Source of the DNA: Lachnospiraceae bacterium UBA1778
GTDB taxonomy: Bacteria; Bacillota; Clostridia; Lachnospirales; Lachnospiraceae
Assembly: GCA_002315255.1 (NCBI GenBank)
Contig: DCGM01000007.1
Location: forward strand, 7,179 to 45,268
DNA: 38,090 nt
Direction: 5' to 3'
Positions 1 through 6,725 of this stretch are shown here, one piece after another. The position numbers were made by a program, and so were the translations under genes. Under the pieces are notes generated by a model. That model worked only from the letters and a program-made list of their open reading frames with translations. It was not told where the DNA came from and did no database searches. Within the stretch, counting starts at the first letter, position 1; every line of letters begins with the position of its first letter.

Positions 1-68
1 ACCGGGTTGCATGCTACAAGGCTCAGGCAAAGAGCTAATGCCATAAGCAGAGCTAAGATCTTTTTCAT
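1..68 (-). CDS. Lipoprotein N-terminus (probably a sugar ABC transporter binding protein), partial
   Basis: Only the first 22 codons are in the window; the gene runs off the left edge. The peptide starts MKKILALLMALALCLSLVAC, a typical lipoprotein signal: two lysines, a hydrophobic core and a lipobox LVAC ending at Cys20. The start ATG is preceded by GGAG at 77-80. A consensus promoter and two operator-like sites lie upstream. That this is the solute-binding protein of a sugar ABC transporter is inferred from the signal type and from its place at the end of a glycan-degradation locus; no mature sequence is visible to confirm it. If right, it would supply the oligosaccharides that the cytoplasmic glycosidases to the right degrade. 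Confidence 0.7.
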   Translation of the reverse strand, partial: MKKILALLMALALCLSLVACNP

Positions 69-92
69 TTTGGTTTCTCCTTTTTTGATTTT

Positions 93-106
93 CTAATCGT
101 TTCGCG
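93..106 (-). promoter_or_regulatory. LacI-type operator, proximal copy
   Basis: CTAATCGTTTCGCG here is the exact reverse complement of the 14-mer at 176-189. It also contains the imperfect palindrome AATCG-N5-CGATT at 95-109. It lies between the lipoprotein promoter and its start codon. It is probably bound by a LacI-family repressor, possibly the one encoded at 5703-6698. Confidence 0.6.
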
Positions 107-175
107 ATTGCGTAATAAAAATATGCCAACCGGCTTTCGGCAGCACATTTTGTGTAAAAACACCAAAATTCCAAA

Positions 176-189
176 CGCGAAACGATTAG
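176..189 (+). promoter_or_regulatory. LacI-type operator, distal copy
   Basis: CGCGAAACGATTAG is an exact inverted copy of the site at 93-106, with 83 bp between centres, close to eight helical turns. It sits about 17 bp downstream of the -10 box of the lipoprotein promoter, where a repressor would block initiation or early elongation. The CGAAACGATTAG core recurs at 13841-13852 and 16089-16100. Confidence 0.65.
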
Positions 190-205
190 TTTTTATGATA
201 TTATA

Positions 206-234
206 ATTCTAACACCTGTATTCAGGGATGTCAA
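206..234 (-). promoter_or_regulatory. Sigma-A type promoter for the lipoprotein gene
   Basis: On the minus strand, -35 TTGACA (229-234) and -10 TAGAAT (206-211) are separated by 17 bp, followed by a TATAAT-like stretch. This is a near-consensus vegetative promoter reading leftwards into the lipoprotein gene. It lies in the 204-bp gap between that gene and the SGNH hydrolase, so the transporter probably has its own transcript. Confidence 0.7.
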
Positions 235-272
235 GAACAAACTGTTCACAATTTCGACATTTTTTTAAATCG

Positions 273-860
273 TCAGACAGAAAGAATCGCCTCTGTGACC
301 TTTTTCGCCAAAACCGCCCAGCCTTCGTCCGTGAAATGAACGCGGTCCTCGCAATGAAGCTCCGGATGCTCCGCACCTACCGGATAGAGATCGTCCACCG
401 CCAGCTCGTATTTTGCAGCGAGCTTCATGGCGCGTTCGTTCCGTAAAAGGCTGCTCCGATTATATTCGTCGTCCATCATGTGAGTGGTGGTCGCCATAAT
501 GAACTTCGCGTCCGGGAACATCGCCTTCAGCGTACGGATAAAACGGTCATAATACGCTTCGTACTGATCCGGATTCAAATGGCTGCCATGAGCGCCGTTA
601 TTAAAGTGAACGATCGAGTAGGTCAGATCGTCCTGCTCGGTGAGAAGTGAAAGTTCGCGGAGAAGGTACGGATTATCCAATGCCTTTGAGGTAGAAATAC
701 AGGTGACATGATACTTTCCGCCTAAGTTTTCCTCCACCAGATGCCGGTATCCCATGCTGATCGAGTCGCCGATCAGAAGCACACGCGGCGTTTCGCTGTC
801 GTTCGCATGTTCGTACCAAAGATTCGTCCATTCAGTCGTTTCAAGTTTTGTAAGTGACAT
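273..860 (-). CDS. SGNH/GDSL-family hydrolase (probable carbohydrate esterase)
   Basis: A 195-residue protein with the SGNH blocks: GDS with nucleophile Ser33 (block I), HFNNGAHG with Asn87/88 (block III) and DRVHF with Asp172 and His175 (block V). There is no signal peptide, so it should act in the cytoplasm. Members of this fold often remove acetyl groups from sugars. That role is inferred here from its place at the end of a run of glycosidase and esterase genes. The start is supported by AAGGAAGG 8 nt upstream. It is the last gene of the leftward series before the lipoprotein promoter. It is related in type, but not in close sequence, to the second SGNH protein at 9254-9820. The substrate cannot be read from the sequence. 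Confidence 0.8.
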   Translation of the reverse strand: MSLTKLETTEWTNLWYEHANDSETPRVLLIGDSISMGYRHLVEENLGGKYHVTCISTSKALDNPYLLRELSLLTEQDDLTYSIVHFNNGAHGSHLNPDQYEAYYDRFIRTLKAMFPDAKFIMATTTHMMDDEYNRSSLLRNERAMKLAAKYELAVDDLYPVGAEHPELHCEDRVHFTDEGWAVLAKKVTEAILSV

Positions 861-891
861 ATTGCTATCCTTCCTTTTTATTCATTCTACG

Positions 892-943
892 GGCTTAATC
901 CCCATAACATCCATTATACTGGCTTAATCCCCATAACATCCAT
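892..943. repeat. Tandem duplication across the stop codon of the alpha/beta hydrolase gene
   Basis: A 23-bp sequence beginning GGCTTAATCCCCATAACATC occurs at 892-914 and again at 921-943 (period 29 bp). The gene-proximal copy encodes the C-terminus MDVMGIKP. The TAA stop (914-916) lies between the copies. The distal copy would read the same residues but is outside the reading frame. Confidence 0.9.
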
Positions 944-1957
944 CATATGGGCAATGTGCCGGTCGTCCTGACAGAACTCATGCAGCCCTTCGAAGCTCTC
1001 ATAGCGGATATGCTCTTCGAGATTCCGCTCTCCTGCCAGCCTCTTCAGGCGCTGATACTGCTCCTCACTATGCTTACAGCCGAAAAGCGGGTCGTCTTTC
1101 CCCATAAGAAGGGTGATATCTCTCGGCCAGCAGAGAGCTGCGATTTCCGCATCCTTAAAGGTGCGCGCGGCATTCTGCCAGTTCCAGTCGAATCCGTCCG
1201 TAAAGGAAAATACGCCGAAAAAGCTGGAAGAGACTGCCGCCTTAATGCGCGTATCGATGGCGGTAAGCAGCATCGTATACATTCCGCCATAGCTTAATCC
1301 TACCATGCCGAGCTTCTCTTCATCGACATAGTCCTGGCACGCGAAATAATCGAGACACGCCTGAAGCTCGTAAAGCTCTACTGCCGTGATCGAGCTGTCG
1401 ATATTTTTCAGCCGGATGTCGGCAGTCCTCCGGAACGGCGACGTCACGTCGTTCTCATCGTCTCCCTTTTCGAGCCACAGAAGAAGCTGCGGCGCAAATG
1501 CATGCACATCATACTTCAAAACGCGGCGGGTCATCTCATAATAGTTGCTGGAGCCATCCTCGTAAAGAGAGCTGCAGATTTCCGGAGTGCCCACGCCGCC
1601 ATGCTGAGACAGGATTAACGGGCGTTTTCCCTCTCCCTTCCGTTTGAAAAGAAGGCCGGTAAAAAGAAGCCTGTCCAGGATCTCGAACTGCATGCGGAAA
1701 ATCTCACAGCCGTCCATTTCTCCTAAAAGTTCGGAGCTTTTAAGCTTCGCAGGCTTTCTTTCGCGCGTCAGCGGCTCGCCCAGCATTTTTTTGAAGGCTT
1801 CGCGATAAGGCTCCGGATCCGAAAAGATCTGCCCCGCATAGGCGAAGCGCTCCTCTTCTGCTTTTTCACGTGCTTCCCTGATATAGGAATCCAGACTCTC
1901 CCGATACGCAGTACGGTAAGGTGCGGCCTTCTCGGGAGCTTCGGTATAATGATTCAT
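914..1957 (-). CDS. Alpha/beta hydrolase, acetyl-esterase/dienelactone-hydrolase-like
   Basis: A 347-residue alpha/beta-fold hydrolase. The nucleophile elbow is GLSYGG (Ser222). The acid is in GKDDPLF (Asp288 or Asp289) and the base in GLHEFC (His326). The oxyanion region SQHGGVG (about 117-123) resembles the large acetyl-xylan-esterase-like families. There is no signal peptide. The first ~110 residues are charged and helical and precede the core fold. The start follows AGAGGAG and lies 12 bp after the HAD gene stop, so the two are cotranscribed. In this locus it probably removes an acyl group from an imported oligosaccharide; the substrate is not determinable. Its last codons are duplicated in tandem beyond the stop. 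Confidence 0.75.
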   Translation of the reverse strand: MNHYTEAPEKAAPYRTAYRESLDSYIREAREKAEEERFAYAGQIFSDPEPYREAFKKMLGEPLTRERKPAKLKSSELLGEMDGCEIFRMQFEILDRLLFTGLLFKRKGEGKRPLILSQHGGVGTPEICSSLYEDGSSNYYEMTRRVLKYDVHAFAPQLLLWLEKGDDENDVTSPFRRTADIRLKNIDSSITAVELYELQACLDYFACQDYVDEEKLGMVGLSYGGMYTMLLTAIDTRIKAAVSSSFFGVFSFTDGFDWNWQNAARTFKDAEIAALCWPRDITLLMGKDDPLFGCKHSEEQYQRLKRLAGERNLEEHIRYESFEGLHEFCQDDRHIAHMMDVMGIKPV

Positions 1958-1969
1958 TTTATTCTCCTC

Positions 1970-2845
1970 TTACAGTAATCCTAAAACATCATCAAGCCGG
2001 TCCACCATATGAGTGCAGAGGCTCTCGACGCCAGCCTGGCGGATGTTTCCGTCATTTAAGCCGATCGGCGCCACTCCGGCGAGAAGGATGCTGACGACGC
2101 CGGCTGAGCTGTCCTCGATACCGATTACATGGTGTCTCTCTTCATACGGGATTCCTAAGCCTACGCGCATCGTCTCCGCATAAAGCCACGGATGCGGCTT
2201 CGGTTCGAGCTCGCCCATTGTGCCGACACGGCCCTTGCCGAGCGGATAGCCCGCGGTAATGATCGAATCATAGAAATCTGCCGGATCGCCCATCTTTAGC
2301 GTCTTAAACGCAGAGATGATTTCAGGCATTGCCTTCTTATAAAGTCCGGAGGTAACGAGTCCGATCTTAATGTTTCTCGCCTTCAGCTCATAGAGGAAGT
2401 CCTTCAGCCCCTCCGTCGGGGTGAAGGCGCCCTCGCGGCCGCGGCCGGCTAAGATCTCGTCCATCTCGTAATCTGTAATGTCGTAGTAATGGTTTCGTGC
2501 TTCCTCAACGGTCTTTCCCGGGCAATACTTATTGATGCAGTACTGCAGATGCTCGCTGACGCTGTGGCCGGAGACGAACGGCAGATCCGCGTCCTCTAAT
2601 TCGAATTTCGGGTTTCCCATCAGCCGCGCGATAGAGGACTGGATAATCCATACCCAGAAGCTCTCGCTCTTAACACTCGTTCCGTCGAGGTCCATAAGAA
2701 CCGCTTTTACCGGATGCTCAATGGCGATTTCCGGGTAGCGGTAGATCGCGGGATAGCCCATATGAGATTTAACTTCTATGAATTTCTCCCCATCGCTCTC
2801 TAAAATATCAATTTTCCCATCCTTGGGTGTCCAAATCTTCTTCAT
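1970..2845 (-). CDS. HAD-superfamily sugar phosphatase / beta-phosphoglucomutase-like
   Basis: A 291-residue HAD hydrolase. Motif I is MDLDGT (Asp52 nucleophile, Asp54), motif II is VTSG, motif III Lys lies in EPKPHPWLY and motif IV is GIEDSSAGV. The helical cap between motifs I and II puts it in the beta-phosphoglucomutase/phosphatase subgroup. The N-terminal 45 residues precede the HAD core and have no clear assignment. It lies between the GH38 gene (gap of 14 bp) and the alpha/beta hydrolase, so it is in the same transcript. It could dephosphorylate or isomerise a sugar phosphate made during breakdown; which one cannot be told. The start is supported by GGAGAGGA 4-10 nt upstream. Confidence 0.8.
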   Translation of the reverse strand: MKKIWTPKDGKIDILESDGEKFIEVKSHMGYPAIYRYPEIAIEHPVKAVLMDLDGTSVKSESFWVWIIQSSIARLMGNPKFELEDADLPFVSGHSVSEHLQYCINKYCPGKTVEEARNHYYDITDYEMDEILAGRGREGAFTPTEGLKDFLYELKARNIKIGLVTSGLYKKAMPEIISAFKTLKMGDPADFYDSIITAGYPLGKGRVGTMGELEPKPHPWLYAETMRVGLGIPYEERHHVIGIEDSSAGVVSILLAGVAPIGLNDGNIRQAGVESLCTHMVDRLDDVLGLL

Positions 2846-2859
2846 GATTCCTCTCCGCT

Positions 2860-5571
2860 TCAGTCAAGCTTTACGCTGACAATCTTATAGGGGCCGACTT
2901 CGCCATTGAACCGGCCGACCACTTCTTCATTCAAAGTAACTTCCGTGCCCGGAAGATCCACGTGCTTCGTTTCGCCTGTGGGGTTAAACATACGGACGAT
3001 ATAGCCCTCCGAGTCATTGGCCTTCTGGATAGCGGAAACGACTACGCCTTCCACCTTCAGGAAGCTCTTTTCCATCGGAAGCTCCGTGCCGTCGCCTTTC
3101 GAAATCTGGACCGCCTTGATCGGGGCAATGAACCGCTCCGCGTCCTTGTAGGTCTCCGTTCCGAGCGAAATCGCATAGTTAAAGGTCAGCTCGCCGAGGC
3201 TCTGTCCGCCGTTCTCGTGCGGGAAATCTCCTGCGGAACGGAACTCGGTGCAGATATAGTTACGCACGCAGCGCATGACAGAAACTACCAGCGTGCCTTC
3301 CGCATTATTAATGCCTTCATACTCGCAGAAGCAGTCGTTTAAGATGGTGAGACCGCTGCGGGTGACATAATAGTTCATCGGAAGCGTCTGCATATCCTGA
3401 TAGAACTGGCCGGGCTTTAAATTGCCGCCGATACCGGAGGAGCCTTCCTTCGCGACCGGACGTACATCCGAATAGAAGTGGCCCGCGCTCTCCACGGTGT
3501 CACTGTTGATGCCGGTGTCAAACATCACGCGAAGCTTGTGGTTCTTAATCTGGTTATTAAGCTTCAGCTTCACATTGACCTGTCTGGAATCGCGGCCAAG
3601 CGTGTAGTAAAGCTCGATCGGGAAAAGTTTCAGATTATCGGAACGCTTCTCGAGATTTGAATCCTCAGGAAGCATCATGTTAATGCGGACGCCGATTGTC
3701 GCCTGCACATCGCCGTTCTCCTCTACCCAGATGTCAGCCTGCTGGCCGAGCGTTGTGAAGGTCTTATTATGATACGGCGGATAGTAGATCCAATAATCGC
3801 CGTAGTCGCCGGTCTCCTCGAAATAATTAAGCTTCGAGAAGACTCTTCCGCTCTCTTTGTCGAGAATATCGATCGAACCGTTCTCGTTCATGGTGACCTT
3901 TAAGAAGCGGTTCTCCATCGTGCGGCAGTCTCTCGCGATCTCGCGGCCGTCGGTGCGGCGGATATCCTGCCAGAACATTGCGCGGCGGTTAAAGCCCTGT
4001 GTTTTCACGACGCGGAGCACCTTATAGCCCATCGCCGGGATGTGGTCGACTGAAACGCAGGTTTCCATCCGGTCGACAAAGTACGGATACGGTCTCGCGT
4101 GAAGCGCAGAAACCGGTAAGGATACTTCCTTACGGCTGATGATCTGCTTTGAAAGGACGGTGCCGTCCGTATCAATGATATCGAAATCCCATACGCTCTC
4201 GCTCTGCGGAAGATCGATATACAGGTGAAGATTTTCACTTCTCTCAAACGGAAGCGTATTAAAGAGCACGATCGGCGTATCCGTATCGCTGAAGCCGGTC
4301 ATGTCGATCCGACGGACGATCGTCTCGCAGGCGCGGTCTGCCAGCACTTCGCTGATCTCTACGGTCTGCGCGAGACGGAACATATTATCGTCAGCCGTCT
4401 TTTCCTGCGTTACGCCGTTGATACTGTCATGCGGATGTGCCTTTAAAAGATAATCTTCCGCGACTTCGTGGAATCCGTCCTCTTTCAGCTTCGCCATGAA
4501 GCAAAGGGGCTCCGCAAACTTAAAGAGCGCATTTTCTGCCTTCTTGTTCAGGAGCTTGATGCGCGGACGGGTGGAGAGCGCATTGGCACTGCAGCCATGC
4601 GTCGGGCCGTCACGAAGCTCACCTACGACCACTACGAGGTCCTCTTCCTTATAGACCTTCTCAGCCTTTTCCACAAAATCCGTAAGCGACACATGCTTAA
4701 AGTCGATATCCGGATAGACCTCATTCATGCGGCGGATCAATGCGCTGATCTGCGGCTGGGAGGTGGTAGAATCGCTTCCGTCGAAAAGCGGAATAAAATC
4801 GTGATTCGTTGAATAGCTCATTCCCTCGACTGCGGTATCGACAGAAGGCTTTAAGAATTCTTCGTGGATCGACTCGTCATAATTCATCTTATGGCAGTCA
4901 TTCCAGAAGCCGTTTCCGTCCGCACGGTGATAGATGAAGCCCTGCTTGCCGGGCGCGTACTCATATTCATTCGTGTTATAGTTCAGACCGGTCATGATGC
5001 GGAGATACGCATTCATAAAGAAGTTTGCGCGTCCTGACGCGCCAAGCTTCGTCGCGAGCATCTTTGTTCCGTCGGGAGCGGCCCAAATGAACTCGCTGTT
5101 CTTCGTGCGTGCGAAATCGACATTCTTCGCTACGACTGCAAAATTCAGACCGAACTGCTTATAAATCTGCGGGAACTGCGCGGTCTGTCCCCAGCCGAAG
5201 CTCTCATAAGCCACCTTCGTGCATTTTCCGAGCTTTTCCGAAAGGCGCATACCCTTCTGAAGGTTTCTCACGAGACTCTCGCCGCACAGCGGGTAAAGAT
5301 CCGGTAACGTGTACCACGGGCCCACTTCAATGCGCCCTTCCTTTATGTACTTCTCCACCTTTTCACGGTTCTCGGGACGCACCAGAAGGTAATCCTCTAC
5401 GATGACGCTCTGTCCGTCTAAAAGGAACGCGGCATAATCCGGATCGGTGTCCAGCGTATGTAAAAGTTCATCCATCAGATCACACAGATACATGCGGTTC
5501 TCCCAAAGCGGATAGCGCCACTCCCGATCCCAATGAGTATGCAGCACCAGGTTAGCTTCTTTCTTTTTCAT
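2860..5571 (-). CDS. GH38 alpha-mannosidase-family protein with Glu at the nucleophile position
   Basis: A 903-residue glycoside hydrolase family 38 protein. The N-terminal motif HTHWDREW supplies metal ligands His13 and Asp15. HPHDSINGV supplies His382, and FDGSD (264-268) is a further family motif. The catalytic-nucleophile segment, normally D-x-F-G followed by QxPQ in GH38 enzymes, reads YESFGWGQTAQFPQ here, so Glu124 stands where Asp is expected. The central and C-terminal beta-sandwich domains follow. There is no signal peptide, so it is cytoplasmic. In known members the reaction is retaining alpha-mannoside hydrolysis; a different linkage or mechanism is possible here. The start follows GGAG with a 7-nt spacer. 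An operator-like palindrome lies upstream, separating it from lacI. Confidence 0.85.
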   Translation of the reverse strand: MKKKEANLVLHTHWDREWRYPLWENRMYLCDLMDELLHTLDTDPDYAAFLLDGQSVIVEDYLLVRPENREKVEKYIKEGRIEVGPWYTLPDLYPLCGESLVRNLQKGMRLSEKLGKCTKVAYESFGWGQTAQFPQIYKQFGLNFAVVAKNVDFARTKNSEFIWAAPDGTKMLATKLGASGRANFFMNAYLRIMTGLNYNTNEYEYAPGKQGFIYHRADGNGFWNDCHKMNYDESIHEEFLKPSVDTAVEGMSYSTNHDFIPLFDGSDSTTSQPQISALIRRMNEVYPDIDFKHVSLTDFVEKAEKVYKEEDLVVVVGELRDGPTHGCSANALSTRPRIKLLNKKAENALFKFAEPLCFMAKLKEDGFHEVAEDYLLKAHPHDSINGVTQEKTADDNMFRLAQTVEISEVLADRACETIVRRIDMTGFSDTDTPIVLFNTLPFERSENLHLYIDLPQSESVWDFDIIDTDGTVLSKQIISRKEVSLPVSALHARPYPYFVDRMETCVSVDHIPAMGYKVLRVVKTQGFNRRAMFWQDIRRTDGREIARDCRTMENRFLKVTMNENGSIDILDKESGRVFSKLNYFEETGDYGDYWIYYPPYHNKTFTTLGQQADIWVEENGDVQATIGVRINMMLPEDSNLEKRSDNLKLFPIELYYTLGRDSRQVNVKLKLNNQIKNHKLRVMFDTGINSDTVESAGHFYSDVRPVAKEGSSGIGGNLKPGQFYQDMQTLPMNYYVTRSGLTILNDCFCEYEGINNAEGTLVVSVMRCVRNYICTEFRSAGDFPHENGGQSLGELTFNYAISLGTETYKDAERFIAPIKAVQISKGDGTELPMEKSFLKVEGVVVSAIQKANDSEGYIVRMFNPTGETKHVDLPGTEVTLNEEVVGRFNGEVGPYKIVSVKLD

Positions 5572-5591
5572 TACATTTCTCCTTCAATTAT

Positions 5592-5604
5592 CGTTTGTGA
5601 AACG
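5592..5604. promoter_or_regulatory. Operator-like palindrome before the GH38 gene
   Basis: CGTTTGTGAAACG has perfect CGTTT/AAACG arms around a 3-bp centre. It lies 20-33 bp upstream of the GH38 start, between the lacI terminator hairpin and the gene. The AAACG half-site is typical of LacI-family operators. It differs from the CGAAACGATTAG class elsewhere in the window, so a different regulator (for example a CcpA-like protein) is possible. Confidence 0.5.
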
Positions 5605-5621
5605 TTTTGCGTATAATGATA

Positions 5622-5653
5622 AAAAATATTTATCCCGAAAGATAAATACTTTT
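5622..5653 (-). terminator. AT-rich hairpin terminator after lacI
   Basis: On the minus strand a stem based on GTATTTATC/GATAAATAT with loop TTTCGG is followed by a run of T. The stem is about 12 bp with one mismatch and is AT-rich, so termination is probably partial. It separates the lacI transcript from the GH38 gene. Confidence 0.5.
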
Positions 5654-5660
5654 TATTTGC

Positions 5661-5723
5661 GTAACTCTCAGATTCTGGCGATAGAATCTTTTTTTGTAAC
5701 TCTCAGATTCTGGCGATAGAATC
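5661..5723. repeat. Tandem duplication across the lacI stop codon
   Basis: An exact 28-bp sequence, starting GTAACTCTCAGATTCTGGCG, occurs at 5661-5688 and 5696-5723, separated by seven T (period 35 bp). The gene-proximal copy contains the last codons and the TGA stop (5703-5705) of lacI. The distal copy is noncoding. Confidence 0.95.
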
Positions 5724-6698
5724 CGTGATAATGAGCTGAGCCTCCATCATATGGACTTTGGGGCTGTTCTCTGTAGTATTGTTTTCGATTTTTCTGATCA
5801 CCTGCTCCGCAGCATATCGTCCCATCTCTTTCATCGGCTGCACCACACAGGAAAAGGATGTGGGGAAGGCAAAATCAAATTCCTGCTTATCGAAAGCCGC
5901 CAGCGAAATGTCCGCCGGAATCCTCTTATTCATCTCTGCGAAAGCCCGCAGAAGTCCGATGGTCATATGGTAGTTACAGGATAAAAGCGCTGTGGGCAGT
6001 TCCTCCGAGGATAAGAACCGCTTCGCAGCCTGATAGCCGCCCTCAGTAGTGTAGCCGCCCATCTCAGCCCAAGCTTTGAGCCCATGTTCTGCCATCGCAT
6101 CCTCATAACCGCGTGAACGCTCGTCAGCGGAATAGGTGCCTGCAGGTCCTCTGCAGAGGCCGATCTTTTTGTGTCCTGCTTCAATGAGTTTTTCGGTCAT
6201 CCGAAATGCGCTCTCGTAGTTATTACAGACCACACAGTCCTCTTCCACTCCCGGAATCTTCTGGTCGACTAAAACGAGAGGAATCCCCTTCTCGTCAATC
6301 GTTTTACAGAATTCAACTTCATTGAAACCCGGAAAAAGAATAATTCCATCCACATTCCACCGAAGAAGAGCATCCAGGTGTTTCCGTTCAGTTTCCTGCT
6401 TTCTCTGGCAGTCCAGAATAAGCGGAAGATACCCTTTCTCCATCAGCGCATCCTGAATATGGGAGATGATATCGGTGATAAAGACTGAGGTGATATCGGA
6501 CGCCAAGATGCCGATCATCTTACTCCGGTTCATCTTCAGGTTCCGGGCCACCTCATTGACCGAATAATTCAGTTCACGAATAGCTTTGTCTACTCGGACA
6601 CGGTATTTCTCGCGGAGGTTTCCCCCGTTTATGTATTTTGAAACCGTTGCGACTGACACGCCGGACAGTTCAGCAACGTCTTTGATGGTAGCACTCAT
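5703..6698 (-). CDS. LacI-family transcriptional repressor
   Basis: A 331-residue LacI/GalR protein. Residues 1-60 form the helix-turn-helix and hinge region (IKDVAELSGVSVATVSKYIN). From about residue 62 it is a periplasmic-binding-protein-like sugar-sensing domain (IGILASD...GIILFPGF...). No membrane segment is present. It lies 27 bp after GH31 and uses GGAGG with a 7-nt spacer, so it is cotranscribed with the upstream glycosidase genes. It is the only LacI-type protein in the window and thus the best candidate to bind the CGAAACGATTAG sites near 93, 176, 13841 and 16089. The inducer is unknown. The 3' end is duplicated in tandem. Confidence 0.9.
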   Translation of the reverse strand: MSATIKDVAELSGVSVATVSKYINGGNLREKYRVRVDKAIRELNYSVNEVARNLKMNRSKMIGILASDITSVFITDIISHIQDALMEKGYLPLILDCQRKQETERKHLDALLRWNVDGIILFPGFNEVEFCKTIDEKGIPLVLVDQKIPGVEEDCVVCNNYESAFRMTEKLIEAGHKKIGLCRGPAGTYSADERSRGYEDAMAEHGLKAWAEMGGYTTEGGYQAAKRFLSSEELPTALLSCNYHMTIGLLRAFAEMNKRIPADISLAAFDKQEFDFAFPTSFSCVVQPMKEMGRYAAEQVIRKIENNTTENSPKVHMMEAQLIITDSIARI

Positions 6699-6725
6699 TC
6701 ATATCCTCCAAATAATCGGTTTCAC

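Noticed and set aside
892..943. Mobile-element target-site duplication
   Set aside because: There is nothing between the copies but a few bases, no inverted ends, and other loci carry unrelated sequences of other lengths.
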